Assembly (NCBI RefSeq): GCF_049852125.1
Contig: NZ_CP187532.1
Location: forward strand, 682,001-746,000
Origin: Senimuribacter sp049852125
Lineage (GTDB): Bacteria; Bacillota; Clostridia; Peptostreptococcales; Anaerovoracaceae
DNA: 64,000 bases
Direction of reading: 5' to 3'
Shown here: in pieces, positions 26,084 to 35,098 of the stretch
Numbering within the stretch: position 1 is the first letter of the stretch
Layout of the letters: each line of letters opens with the position of its first letter
Translations under genes and position numbers: made by a program
The notes under the pieces: model-generated
Databases searched by the model: none
What the model saw: only the letters and a program-made list of their open reading frames with translations
Told to the model about the DNA's origin: nothing

Positions 26084-26413
26084 ATGGAAAAAAAGAGCAG
26101 AAAAGGTTTAGTCATTGTCCTGTTGGTTCTGGCGGTTCTCATTGCAGTAATCCCGTTTCTCGCTTTAAAGGGCGCTGAATTCGGCGGCTCAGACGATGCA
26201 GGAAGTCAGATGGTTGCTGAGATTCAGGGAGAAGAATATGAGCCGTGGTTTACCCCGGTGTTGGAGAGCTATCTGGGCGGGGAAATTCCCGGAGAAATTG
26301 AAAGTCTGATCTTTTGTGTACAGACTGGCATCGGCGTCGGTATTTTGGCTTTTTTCATGGGCCGATTCTATGAGCGCCATAAGTGGATGAAGAAAGAGGA
26401 TAAAGAGGAATAA
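26084..26413 (+). CDS. cbiN: Cobalt transport protein CbiN
   Basis: 109 residues: one N-terminal membrane helix (LVIVLLVLAVLIAVIPFLAL), an outside loop with FGGSDDAGSQMVAEI and EYEPWFTPVLE typical of CbiN, and a second helix (GIGVGILAFFMGRFYE) with a charged tail. CbiN is needed for metal loading of CbiM. It begins one base after cbiM ends, behind GGAGG. Confidence 0.95.
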   Translation: MEKKSRKGLVIVLLVLAVLIAVIPFLALKGAEFGGSDDAGSQMVAEIQGEEYEPWFTPVLESYLGGEIPGEIESLIFCVQTGIGVGILAFFMGRFYERHKWMKKEDKEE

Positions 26414-26417
26414 AGCT

Positions 26418-27194
26418 GTGATTATTGTAGACAAGCTCTGTTATCTGTCAAAACTCCGTTATGTGAGTCCATATGAAAAGTTTGCCTTTGCAATGCTGAC
26501 GCTGATCTTCTGCATTGTGAGCCGGTCTATCGGCATGGGTGTGCTGGTGTTGATATTGAACGCCTATTTAACCATCGTTCGGGGTGGTATTTCGGCCAGA
26601 CGTTTTGTGAATCTGATGTTGGTTCCATTGGCCTTTTTACTGCTCAGTACGGCGGCTATCATCATCAATTTTTCTCATGCGCCGTTGGACGCGTTTGCTG
26701 TGCGGATTGGCGATTGGTATGTAACTGGCAGTTGGACCTCCATTCATCGAGGTGTGCAGATGACCATAACAGCGCTTGCATCCGTCTCCTGTCTGTATTT
26801 TCTCTCTTTTAATACGACTATGACGGATATTTTGACCGTATTAAGAAGGCTACATGTTCCGCCTTTGATCGTGGAACTGATGCTGTTGATTTACCGGTAC
26901 ATTTTCGTTTTGCTTGACGTAGCGTATTATATTACCACATCGCAAAGCGCCAGATTGGGGTACAGGAATTTGTCAGCATCGTACCGTTCCTTTGCAGCTA
27001 TGGTACAGGCCCTGTTCGTTCGAGCCATGAAACGGTCTCGATGTCTGTATGACGCTATGGAAGCGCGAGGGTATGACGGAGAGATCAAAGTGTTGGAAGA
27101 AAGCCGTCCGGTGTGCAAAAAGAATGTCATATTGATCGCGGTTTGTGAAACGGTGCTATTGGGTGTTACGATTTGGATGAAGCTGCATCCATAG
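26418..27194 (+). CDS. cbiQ: ECF transporter T component CbiQ
   Basis: 258 residues with about five membrane helices. The cytoplasmic coupling helices carry ARLGYRNLSASYRS and the A-R-G-type motif in YDAMEARGYDG (about residues 211-221), which docks to the ATPase. The start is GTG 26418, four bases after cbiN. Confidence 0.92.
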   Translation: MIIVDKLCYLSKLRYVSPYEKFAFAMLTLIFCIVSRSIGMGVLVLILNAYLTIVRGGISARRFVNLMLVPLAFLLLSTAAIIINFSHAPLDAFAVRIGDWYVTGSWTSIHRGVQMTITALASVSCLYFLSFNTTMTDILTVLRRLHVPPLIVELMLLIYRYIFVLLDVAYYITTSQSARLGYRNLSASYRSFAAMVQALFVRAMKRSRCLYDAMEARGYDGEIKVLEESRPVCKKNVILIAVCETVLLGVTIWMKLHP

Positions 27195-27208
27195 AAAGCG
27201 GGGACGTG

Positions 27209-28048
27209 ATGAAAGATATTATTATAAAAGCTGAAGATCTGTACTTTTCCTATGATGATGCTAAAAGTCATTCGCTCTGCGGCCTCAGTTTGGAGATAGA
27301 GCGAGGTAAAAAGGTGGCTTTTATGGGAGCGAACGGCGCGGGAAAGTCTACTTTTTTCCTCTGTCTGAACGGTATTCACAGACCAGCTTCCGGAACGCTT
27401 TATATTGATGGGAAGCCTGTAGATTACAGCAAAAAGGGTTTATTGGATTTGCGGAGTAAGGTGGGAATCGTATTTCAGGATCCCGACAACCAGTTGTTTT
27501 CTGCTTCTGTATTTCAGGAGATTTCCTTTGGCGCGTTAAATATGGGAATGGCAAAGGGGGAAGCAGAGCGGGCGGTTATGGAGGTCATCAAAACTCTGGA
27601 AATTGAGCCTTTCATGGAAAAACCCACCCATTCTCTGTCTGGCGGACAAAAAAAGCAGGTGTCTATCGCGGACGTATTGGTTATGGCGCCGGAAGTGATT
27701 ATTCTGGATGAGCCGGCCTCATCCCTTGATCCAAAGCATACGATCATTGTTAACGGTATCGTGGATTTGATGGTGGAACGGGGCATTACCGTTCTGATGT
27801 CGACCCATGATGTGGATTATGCTATGCAGTGGGCTGATGAAGTTGTACTCATCGCGGACGGAAAAACGCTGGCGCATGGGTCGCCGCGGGAAGTATTCAG
27901 TGATGATAACCTGCTGGCGAAGACAAATTTGAAGAAGCCGGCGGCTATGGAACTCTTTGAGAGTCTTGTATCAAAGGGTGTGCTATCCGCGGAGCTTCCT
28001 GTGCCGAAAAGTCTCGGGGAGTTGGAAACGTATATCAGTAGAATTTGA
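27209..28048 (+). CDS. cbiO: ECF transporter ATP-binding protein CbiO
   Basis: 279 residues. Walker A GANGAGKST, Q-loop VFQDPDNQLF, signature LSGGQKKQVSIADVL and Walker B VIILDEPASSLDP are all intact; the H-loop is STHDVDY. Start at ATG 27209, 14 bp after cbiQ, rather than the frame start at 27173 that overlaps cbiQ. Only one ATPase gene is present, so a homodimer powers the transporter. Confidence 0.95.
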   Translation: MKDIIIKAEDLYFSYDDAKSHSLCGLSLEIERGKKVAFMGANGAGKSTFFLCLNGIHRPASGTLYIDGKPVDYSKKGLLDLRSKVGIVFQDPDNQLFSASVFQEISFGALNMGMAKGEAERAVMEVIKTLEIEPFMEKPTHSLSGGQKKQVSIADVLVMAPEVIILDEPASSLDPKHTIIVNGIVDLMVERGITVLMSTHDVDYAMQWADEVVLIADGKTLAHGSPREVFSDDNLLAKTNLKKPAAMELFESLVSKGVLSAELPVPKSLGELETYISRI

Positions 28049-28085
28049 TGAAAAAGTCAAGCGTGAAATGTAATGATAACCGCTA

Positions 28086-28113
28086 TTGACAATAGAGCCG
28101 GTTGTGAGATAAT
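28086..28113 (+). promoter_or_regulatory. Promoter of gtrA-aldolase unit
   Basis: TTGACA (28086-28091) and GATAAT (28108-28113), 16-bp spacing. Its -10 box abuts a long inverted repeat. Confidence 0.6.
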
Positions 28114-28148
28114 TGTACTATAGAGCAGAAATGCACTATAGTACAATT
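28111..28148. promoter_or_regulatory. 13-bp perfect inverted repeat over the start site
   Basis: Arms AATTGTACTATAG and CTATAGTACAATT are exact, with a 12-nt gap. The site covers the expected transcription start. It could be an operator, or, as RNA, a hairpin followed by TTTTGTTT. No regulator gene is next to it. Confidence 0.6.
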
Positions 28149-28181
28149 TTGTTTATATAAAGCAAGGAGAAAATTTTATCT

Positions 28182-28667
28182 ATGATAGAAAAAGAAACTT
28201 TCACAAAAAAAGAAAATGGAGCGCAGGTGTTGAAATTTATTTTGTTTTCGGCGTCTGCTGGGATTATACAGACCATAGCTTTTACGATCCTCAATGAGCT
28301 TTTCAGATGGACGTATTGGCCCTGCTATTTGATCGCGTTGATTTTATCTGTTCTGTGGAATTTTACCTTGAACAGAGAATTTACGTTTAAATCAGCCAGC
28401 AACGTGCCGGTGGCAATGGCTAAGGTTTTTGGATTTTACTGTGTGTTTACACCACTGTCTGTTTGGTGGGGCAGCGCGTTGACCGGAGCCGGATGGAATG
28501 AATATTTGGTACTCTTTGGCACAATGGCTGTTAATTTGACTACAGAATTTCTTTATGATCGATTTTTTGTATTTAGGGGAAGTATTAATACGAACAAACG
28601 GGCGCGGCGTAAAGATGAAGATGGCGGCGTAGAAGACGATGCATTTAATGAAGAAAACGCGGGGTAG
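28182..28667 (+). CDS. GtrA-family membrane protein
   Basis: 161 residues with four hydrophobic helices and the GtrA features: LKFILFSASAGIIQTIAFTIL start, the LSVLWNFTLNREFTFK segment (about residues 55-70), and LTTEFLYDRFFVFRG before a charged tail. GtrA-like proteins are thought to flip or transfer lipid-linked sugars at the membrane. The C-terminus is acidic (KDEDGGVEDDAFNEENAG). It starts the unit behind AAGGAG. Confidence 0.85.
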   Translation: MIEKETFTKKENGAQVLKFILFSASAGIIQTIAFTILNELFRWTYWPCYLIALILSVLWNFTLNREFTFKSASNVPVAMAKVFGFYCVFTPLSVWWGSALTGAGWNEYLVLFGTMAVNLTTEFLYDRFFVFRGSINTNKRARRKDEDGGVEDDAFNEENAG

Positions 28668-28678
28668 TAAAATAGAAG

Positions 28679-29314
28679 ATGATAGACAATAATATTTATG
28701 AGACTGTAAGAAAATATGCGGAGATGTTGATTTCCAAACCATATTATAATGTATACCGAATTCTGATTAGGGAAGACCGGCATATATGGTCGACAAAAGA
28801 CAATGCGGATTTCCACAGACTTTTGCCAGAGGATATTTTCTGTGCCGCGGAATCGGATCAGGAAAAGGATCCGTTGTTAGAATTCTTCGCAGATGAAGAA
28901 TTCTTTGACATAGGCGCGGTAATTTTATCCGTAACGCCTTATTGCGCCAGGATTGGCAGAAGCAGGAAGGTCTTGACCGCTTCGCTGGACGATATGGCGC
29001 AGATCATCGGTTGGCAGGCGCGCCAGGCAGAAAACAGCGCGGCGTCTATAAAGCAGGCGCTGAAGGATGCGGCGGCATGCTTTGTTGGAGAAGCGTCGGT
29101 GGTAACAGGACGGAACTTATATGAGGCAGCAGTGGCCTTGGATGTATTGGAAAAGTCCGCTGAGGTTGCTGTGCGGGCGGAAGCTTTGGGCGGCGCTGAG
29201 CCGTTGGCGGAAAAAGAAGCCAGATACATGAGAACGCACTACATGGAGAAGTATTCTAAGGCAGAACAAGCTTTTCGATCTGGGGGGAGGACAGACAAAT
29301 GCGTAAGAAGGTAA
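28679..29314 (+). CDS. Degenerate class II aldolase-like protein (tentative)
   Basis: 211 residues, not firmly recognised. The middle LSVTPYCARIGRSRKVLTAS followed by LDDMAQIIG resembles the late part of class II aldolase/adducin proteins, where a His-rich segment precedes 'DDxAQ'; here the metal-binding His residues are absent (TPYC instead of HTPY-like). The C-terminal half is helical and Ala-rich. It overlaps the aldolase-dehydrogenase gene by 16 bp, so the two are co-translated and may form a complex. The likeness is weak and could be wrong. Confidence 0.4.
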   Translation: MIDNNIYETVRKYAEMLISKPYYNVYRILIREDRHIWSTKDNADFHRLLPEDIFCAAESDQEKDPLLEFFADEEFFDIGAVILSVTPYCARIGRSRKVLTASLDDMAQIIGWQARQAENSAASIKQALKDAAACFVGEASVVTGRNLYEAAVALDVLEKSAEVAVRAEALGGAEPLAEKEARYMRTHYMEKYSKAEQAFRSGGRTDKCVRR

Positions 29315-31284
29315 GGGAACAGGAGCTGCGGATGCAGCTTGTAGAGTATGGCAATAAATTAGTAGAATCCGGCTTGGTACAGGGAACCTGGGGCAATCTG
29401 TCTGTACGTTTGGATGATCAATATATGTTAGTAACGCCGTCAGGGCTGGACTACAGCCGGCTATCTGCGGAAGATATGGTTAAGGTTCATATCGAAACCC
29501 TGACTTACGAAGGGTCTTTGAAGCCGACCTCAGAAAAGAACCTTCATAGCGCAATCTATCACACGAGGCCGGAAGTCAGCGCTGTGATTCATACCCATTC
29601 TCGATTTTGCAGTGTCTTTGCGGCGGCGCGGAAGCCTGTGCCGGTAAAAGATTTGAAAATGCAAGAGGTTTTCGGAGATGAGATTCCCATTGCCGAATAC
29701 GCTTTGTCGGGAACAGGTTTGCTGAGAGACCGTACGGTTGCGGCTTTAGGCCAAGGGGCAGGATGTCTGATGGCCGCCCACGGCATGATCTGTTGCGGAA
29801 GTTCTATGGAGGAAGCCTTTACCCATTGCTTGCAGATGGAGGCATGCTGTCAGCGTTTTTTGGAAAGCGACGGGATGAGCGGATGTCAGTGTGAGCAAAG
29901 GGCGTCAGCCGAAGGAGTGTCTATTGAAGAAGTTGCGCGGCGTCAGAGGGACTTTTTTCACAGAGGAAAAAGCAGAGACTTAACCTATCGTAAAAAAGCG
30001 CTGCGCAGGCTTCGCGGCATGCTCCAGGCACGTGAGGATGAGATTTTGGACGCACTGTATCAGGATCTGGGGAAATCTCGTTATGAAGCTTATGCTACGG
30101 AATTGGGAATGGTGTATGAGGAAATTGATTATATGCTCAAGCATATGGGGAGGATGGCAAAGTCAAGAAAGGCGTCGGCCGGACTGGCCAACTTTCCTGC
30201 GCGGGGAAAAGTGTATCGCGAGCCTTATGGAAGTGTTTTGATCATAGCGCCATGGAACTATCCGCTTCAGTTGGCGCTGATGCCGCTGGCAGGTGCGTTG
30301 GCGGCGGGCAACTGTGCGGTTGTAAAGCCATCGGCTTACGCGCCCCATGTTTCCGCCGTGATAAAGAGCATTTTAGAAGCGTGCTTCAGCGCTGATTATG
30401 TGTATACCGTAACCGGGGGTAGAGAAGCGAATCAGGCGTTGTTAAAGCAGAAGTTCGACTATATTTTCTTTACCGGCGGTAAGACTGTAGGGCGTCAGGT
30501 CATGGAGGCCGCGGCAAAGCATTTGACGCCGGTGACGTTAGAATTGGGCGGCAAGAGCCCGTGCATTGTCGATGAAACGGCAAACATTTCCTTGGCGGCA
30601 AGAAGGATCGTATGGGGAAAGTTTCTCAATTGCGGACAGACCTGCGTAGCGCCGGATTATGTAATCGTCCATCACGCAGTGAAGGAAAAGCTGATCGACG
30701 CCATGTATAGAAACATTGAGGCCCTATATGGAGAAAATCCGTTGGAAAGCAAGGATTACGGAAAGATTATCAATGAAAAGCATTTTGATAGATTGTGCGG
30801 CCTGCTGCAGGCGGAAAATCTCAACACGTCATATCGGACGGACAGGAATCGTTTGAAGATTGCGCCGGTGATCATAGAGGATGCTCACTGGTGTAGTCCG
30901 GTTATGGAAGAAGAAATCTTCGGGCCGGTTTTACCGGTTATCACCTATGGTAATCTTTCGTCAGTGAAGCGAGAAATTGAGAAAAGACCGCGGCCGTTGG
31001 CATTATATCTGTTCAGCCGCTCTCGAAAGAATATGCGGTACGTCACCAGTCGCTTGTCCTATGGTGGCGGGTGCATGAACGACACGATTATGCATTTGGC
31101 TTCTGTGGAATTGCCTTTTGGGGGCGTAGGAGAAAGCGGCATGGGCAGTTATCACGGCGAATATAGCTTCGAGACATTTACCCATGAAAAGAGCGTATTG
31201 ACAAAAAGTACGTATATTGATCTGCCTATGCGGTATCCGCCGTATTCCAAAAGCCTGCGCATGCTTCGCGCGTTTCTCGGCTGA
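29299..31284 (+). CDS. Class II aldolase - aldehyde dehydrogenase fusion protein
   Basis: 661 residues in one unbroken frame. Residues 1-200 are a class II aldolase: QGTWGNLSVRL, LVTPSGLDYS, the catalytic Glu/His region KPTSEKNLHSAIYHTRPEV, VIHTHSRF (HxH zinc ligands) and AAHGMICCG with a third His. From about residue 212 an aldehyde dehydrogenase of the ALDH3-like type follows: APWNYPLQL, VVKPSAYAP, FTGGKTVGRQVMEAAAKHL, LELGGKSPCIV (general base Glu), NCGQTCVAPDYV (catalytic Cys), and EEIFGPVLPV; the hydrophobic tail resembles ALDH3. The aldolase could release an aldehyde (for example lactaldehyde or glycolaldehyde from a sugar phosphate) that the second domain oxidises. Substrate unknown. 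Confidence 0.88.
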   Translation: MRKKVREQELRMQLVEYGNKLVESGLVQGTWGNLSVRLDDQYMLVTPSGLDYSRLSAEDMVKVHIETLTYEGSLKPTSEKNLHSAIYHTRPEVSAVIHTHSRFCSVFAAARKPVPVKDLKMQEVFGDEIPIAEYALSGTGLLRDRTVAALGQGAGCLMAAHGMICCGSSMEEAFTHCLQMEACCQRFLESDGMSGCQCEQRASAEGVSIEEVARRQRDFFHRGKSRDLTYRKKALRRLRGMLQAREDEILDALYQDLGKSRYEAYATELGMVYEEIDYMLKHMGRMAKSRKASAGLANFPARGKVYREPYGSVLIIAPWNYPLQLALMPLAGALAAGNCAVVKPSAYAPHVSAVIKSILEACFSADYVYTVTGGREANQALLKQKFDYIFFTGGKTVGRQVMEAAAKHLTPVTLELGGKSPCIVDETANISLAARRIVWGKFLNCGQTCVAPDYVIVHHAVKEKLIDAMYRNIEALYGENPLESKDYGKIINEKHFDRLCGLLQAENLNTSYRTDRNRLKIAPVIIEDAHWCSPVMEEEIFGPVLPVITYGNLSSVKREIEKRPRPLALYLFSRSRKNMRYVTSRLSYGGGCMNDTIMHLASVELPFGGVGESGMGSYHGEYSFETFTHEKSVLTKSTYIDLPMRYPPYSKSLRMLRAFLG

Positions 31285-31433
31285 TATAATGGTGTGGTGA
31301 CGAATCAGCAGCTGAGGATCTGATGTACGAAGCGCATTCTCGTCAGGAAAAAGTAAAAAAAGGAAGCAAAAAGAAGAAAATCTACACAAGGAAGCTTTTA
31401 AACCGCACCTTTTTGTGGTATACTTAACTTACT

Positions 31434-32852
31434 ATGGATGTATTTGAAAAGGTACTGGCTTTAATCAGTGAATATAATTTAATCAAGAAACATCAGCACA
31501 TCGTTTTGGGCCTTTCCGGAGGCCCGGATTCGCTGTGCCTTTTTCATATATTGCTGCAATTGGCAGAGGAATGGGATCTGAAAATCTATCCTGTACATAT
31601 CAACCATATGCTTCGGCCCGGCGCGGCAGGAGAGGATCAGGCCTTTGTTGAGGAGGTTTGCCGGAAAGCAGGTTACCCGGCCCAGGTTTTTGTCTACGAT
31701 TGCAACGCTATAGCGGCCAGAGACCATTTGACCAGCGAGGAGGCCGGGAGAAAGGTACGTTATGAAGCTTTTGCTCAGACTGCCGCAAGTCTGCGATCAA
31801 AGGGTATCTGCGCGGATGATATTCGTATCGCGGTAGCGCAGAATGCGGATGATCAGGCCGAAACGATTCTATTTCGTGTGCTGCGGGGCGTGGGGACGGA
31901 CGGACTGTCCGGAATGCATTACAGCCGGAGGGATGCAGACGGAAATTTGATAGTCAGGCCGCTTTTGGATGTATATAAAGATGAAATTATGGAGTATTGC
32001 AGAGAGCATGATCTGCATCCGTGCGTGGATGAGACTAACAAACAGCCGCTGTATACCCGTAACCGTTTGCGGCTTCAGCTGTTTCCGCTGCTAGAGCAGG
32101 AATATAACGCGAACATTAAGGATACAATGATTAGAATGGGGCGCATTGCCGCTGTTGACAGTCAATATCTGCAGCAGCAGGCCAGAGCGGCTTATCTTTC
32201 TCTGCGAAAAGAACAAGAGAATGGAAAAATAGTCTTATCGGGAACCGGTTTCCGAGAACTGCATCCGGCAATCGGTCGGAGAGTTTTGGCTCTGGCTTTT
32301 CGAGAAGCAGGTCTTAATGAGGACGTAAGCTTTAGTCATTATCAGGCATGTGAGGATATTGCTGTTCGGGGCGGCGCATCATCGGGCTGTGATTTGCCGG
32401 GCGGATACCGTTTTGCCAGAGTATACGATGATTTGCAGATTACAGCAAAGGCGTTTTCTGCCGGAGATAACGGCGCGCCGGAGATTACGGTCTGTGAGAT
32501 GAGTATGGAGGAGTACAGGAAAGCGAGGCAAAACCATAACAGGTGCGCTGCCTTTGACTATGACAGTCTTGCAGCAGAGCATGGAGAAGGTTTTTTACAG
32601 CAGCTGACGCTTAGACACCGGATGCCGGGAGATTATATCGCGATCGGCGGAGGCGGCAGGAAAAAGCTGCAGAATTTATTTGTAGACTGCAAAATACCGC
32701 GAGATGAACGGAACCAGCTGTTTGTGGCAGCGGTGGGACATGAAATACTGTGGATTTTGCCTCATCGTGGATGGAGCCGGTTCAGTACAAAATATCAGCC
32801 GGGAGAGATGACAAAAAGGGTGATATGTATTGAAATAATTTGTGAAACATGA
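31434..32852 (+). CDS. tilS: tRNA(Ile)-lysidine synthase
   Basis: 472 residues; attaches lysine to C34 of the AUA-reading tRNA-Ile. The N-terminal PP-loop motif is GLSGGPDSLCLFHIL (about residues 25-39); VHINHMLRPGA and AQNADDQAETILFRVLRGVGTDGLSGM are further family blocks. The C-terminal domain ends with LRHRMPGDYIAIGGGGRKKLQNLFVDCKIPRDER in outline (MPGD and the KKLQNLFVD motif). Start ATG 31434 without a strong ribosome-binding site. It precedes ftsH, as usual, but hpt, which often lies between them in Firmicutes, is absent. Confidence 0.95.
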   Translation: MDVFEKVLALISEYNLIKKHQHIVLGLSGGPDSLCLFHILLQLAEEWDLKIYPVHINHMLRPGAAGEDQAFVEEVCRKAGYPAQVFVYDCNAIAARDHLTSEEAGRKVRYEAFAQTAASLRSKGICADDIRIAVAQNADDQAETILFRVLRGVGTDGLSGMHYSRRDADGNLIVRPLLDVYKDEIMEYCREHDLHPCVDETNKQPLYTRNRLRLQLFPLLEQEYNANIKDTMIRMGRIAAVDSQYLQQQARAAYLSLRKEQENGKIVLSGTGFRELHPAIGRRVLALAFREAGLNEDVSFSHYQACEDIAVRGGASSGCDLPGGYRFARVYDDLQITAKAFSAGDNGAPEITVCEMSMEEYRKARQNHNRCAAFDYDSLAAEHGEGFLQQLTLRHRMPGDYIAIGGGGRKKLQNLFVDCKIPRDERNQLFVAAVGHEILWILPHRGWSRFSTKYQPGEMTKRVICIEIICET

Positions 32853-32858
32853 TAAAAT
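32830..32858 (+). promoter_or_regulatory. Promoter of ftsH
   Basis: TTGAAA (32830-32835) and TAAAAT (32853-32858), 17-bp spacing, inside and just after the end of tilS. Confidence 0.65.
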
Positions 32859-32932
32859 AGTAAAACTGTTTTGTTAAGAAAGAACAAATTCCAGAATGAC
32901 TGAGAATATAGATATGGGAGGAATAACAGAAA

Positions 32933-35089
32933 TTGAAAAAATTTGCAAAGAATATTAGCATTTACCTGGTAATTTTTGCATTGGTACTTGCGGCAGCCTT
33001 TTTATATAGAGGCGGTGGCGGAGAATACAAGCAAGTAAAGTATTCTACCTTCGCAAACTATTTGGAGCAGGAAAAAATCAGCGAAATTACTATTGATGGG
33101 ACAAAGCTGACCGGTAAGATTGGGAAAGACAAATTTGTGTACGCTTACGCGTCCTCCGTCATAGAAATTGATTATTTGGAGGATAAGTACATTTTTAAGC
33201 AGATGGCAGACAAGAAGCTGACGGTGGAAACACCGCCTCCAAGTTCAGGCTCAACGATTCTCAGCCTGTTGCCGACGCTGATTATGGTCATCGCGTTAGG
33301 CTTCCTGTTCTATCTGATGATGAATCAGGGCGGAAACGGAAAAGCCTTTTCCTTCGGGAAAAGTAAGGCGCGGATGTATAAGGGTGAAGGAAAGAAGATC
33401 ACCTTTGATGACGTAGCCGGATTAGACGAGGAAAAAGAGGAACTGGAGGAGGTCGTAGACTTCCTGAAGGATCCGCGGAAATATAACGAGGTTGGAGCGC
33501 GTATTCCGAAGGGTATCCTGCTTGTCGGACCGCCGGGAACAGGAAAAACATATGTATCCAAGGCGACGGCCGGAGAGGCGGGCGTACCGTTCTTTACAAT
33601 CAGTGGTTCTGACTTTGTAGAGATGTTTGTCGGCGTCGGCGCTTCTCGTGTCAGAGATCTCTTTGACCAGGCGAAGAAACAGGCGCCGTGCATCGTGTTC
33701 ATCGACGAAATCGATGCGGTAGGACGCAAGAGAGGCGCAGGTCTGGGCGGCGGAAACGATGAAAGAGAACAGACCTTGAATCAGCTGTTAGTAGAGATGG
33801 ATGGTTTTGGCGAGAATTCCGGTATTATCATTCTGGCGGCAACCAATAGACCGGATGTATTGGATCCTGCGCTGCTGAGACCGGGAAGATTTGACCGTCA
33901 AATTGTGATCGGCGTACCGGATATCAAAGGCAGAGAGGAAATCATTAAGGTTCATTCCAAGAATAAACCTTTGTCAGACGAGGTTTCTCCGAAAATTTTG
34001 GCGCGAAGAACGCCGGGCTTTACACCTGCGGATTTGGAAAATCTGCTCAATGAGGCGGCTTTGATTACGGCCAGAAGAAACGGCCGTAAAATTCGGATGA
34101 CCGAGATCGAAGAAGCAGCTACGAAGGTCATGGCAGGCCCTGCTAAAAAGAGCAGAGTTATCAGTGAGGAAGAACGCAAGCTGACCGCGTATCATGAGGC
34201 GGGGCATGCTGTTGTTATGAGAACGCTGCCGAAGTCTGATCCTGTTCATCAGATTACGATCATCCCAAGAGGAAGCGCGGGCGGATTTACTATGGCGCTT
34301 CCTGAGAAGGATAAAGCCTATGAGACGAAAAAGGGTATGCTCAACGCAATTAAGCATCTGCTGGGCGGTCGTGTAGCCGAGCAGCTCACATTGGATGATA
34401 TCAGTACAGGCGCCAGCAACGACATCATGAGAGCTACAGAGATTGCCCGCGGCATGGTGACAAAGTATGGATTCAGCGATAAGATCGGTCCTGTGAACTA
34501 TAGTGATTCCGATGAAGTCTTCTTAGGCAAAGATTTTTCGACCAGGAAGAATTATTCAGAGGGCGTAGCGTCTGAAATTGATCACGAAGTGAAAGCTATT
34601 ATTGAAGACGCTTATGAAGAAACGAAGCGCATCCTGACTGAGAATATGGATAAGCTGGAACGAGTAGCGCAAGCGCTGTTACAGGTGGAAACTCTGGACG
34701 GCGAACAGTTTGAAGCGCTGTATACCGGTGAAATCGACGCCGAGGGTCTGGCTGAGCAGGTGCGTGAAAAGGATGCTGAAATTCAGAAGATCAATGCAGA
34801 GGAAGCTGCGGAATACGAAAGAATTCGCAAAGAGGAAGCAGAACGGTTGGCAGCTGAGCTTGCTAAGTATGATACAGACTATATGGGTGACGATGAGGAC
34901 GAAGAACTGGAAACTGAGGAACGAGAGTTTAGAGCCGGTCCGGTGGAAATTCGTTTAACAAAGGTGCGGCATCCAGAGAATTCCGAAGAAGACACCATAA
35001 GCGAAGAAGGGAAAGAAGCTGTTGGTGATGACTCAAACGACGCGGAGGCTTCGGCGGCCAAAAGTGAAAATGAGGATGAGGAAGAATAG
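32933..35089 (+). CDS. ftsH: ATP-dependent zinc metalloprotease FtsH
   Basis: 718 residues, membrane-anchored AAA+ protease. Two membrane helices (about residues 8-26 and 105-125) enclose an outside domain with KYSTFANYLEQ. AAA motifs: GPPGTGKT, FIDEIDAVGRKRGAG, ATNRPDVLDPALLRPGRFDRQI. The zinc site is HEAGH (in AYHEAGHAVV), with the third ligand Asp in LDDISTGASNDI. A long acidic C-terminal tail (last 100 residues, ending EASAAKSENEDEEE) makes it longer than Bacillus FtsH. The start is TTG 32933, 11 bp after GGGAGG, an unusual choice for such a gene. Confidence 0.96.
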   Translation: MKKFAKNISIYLVIFALVLAAAFLYRGGGGEYKQVKYSTFANYLEQEKISEITIDGTKLTGKIGKDKFVYAYASSVIEIDYLEDKYIFKQMADKKLTVETPPPSSGSTILSLLPTLIMVIALGFLFYLMMNQGGNGKAFSFGKSKARMYKGEGKKITFDDVAGLDEEKEELEEVVDFLKDPRKYNEVGARIPKGILLVGPPGTGKTYVSKATAGEAGVPFFTISGSDFVEMFVGVGASRVRDLFDQAKKQAPCIVFIDEIDAVGRKRGAGLGGGNDEREQTLNQLLVEMDGFGENSGIIILAATNRPDVLDPALLRPGRFDRQIVIGVPDIKGREEIIKVHSKNKPLSDEVSPKILARRTPGFTPADLENLLNEAALITARRNGRKIRMTEIEEAATKVMAGPAKKSRVISEEERKLTAYHEAGHAVVMRTLPKSDPVHQITIIPRGSAGGFTMALPEKDKAYETKKGMLNAIKHLLGGRVAEQLTLDDISTGASNDIMRATEIARGMVTKYGFSDKIGPVNYSDSDEVFLGKDFSTRKNYSEGVASEIDHEVKAIIEDAYEETKRILTENMDKLERVAQALLQVETLDGEQFEALYTGEIDAEGLAEQVREKDAEIQKINAEEAAEYERIRKEEAERLAAELAKYDTDYMGDDEDEELETEEREFRAGPVEIRLTKVRHPENSEEDTISEEGKEAVGDDSNDAEASAAKSENEDEEE

Positions 35090-35098
35090 AGGTAGTAT

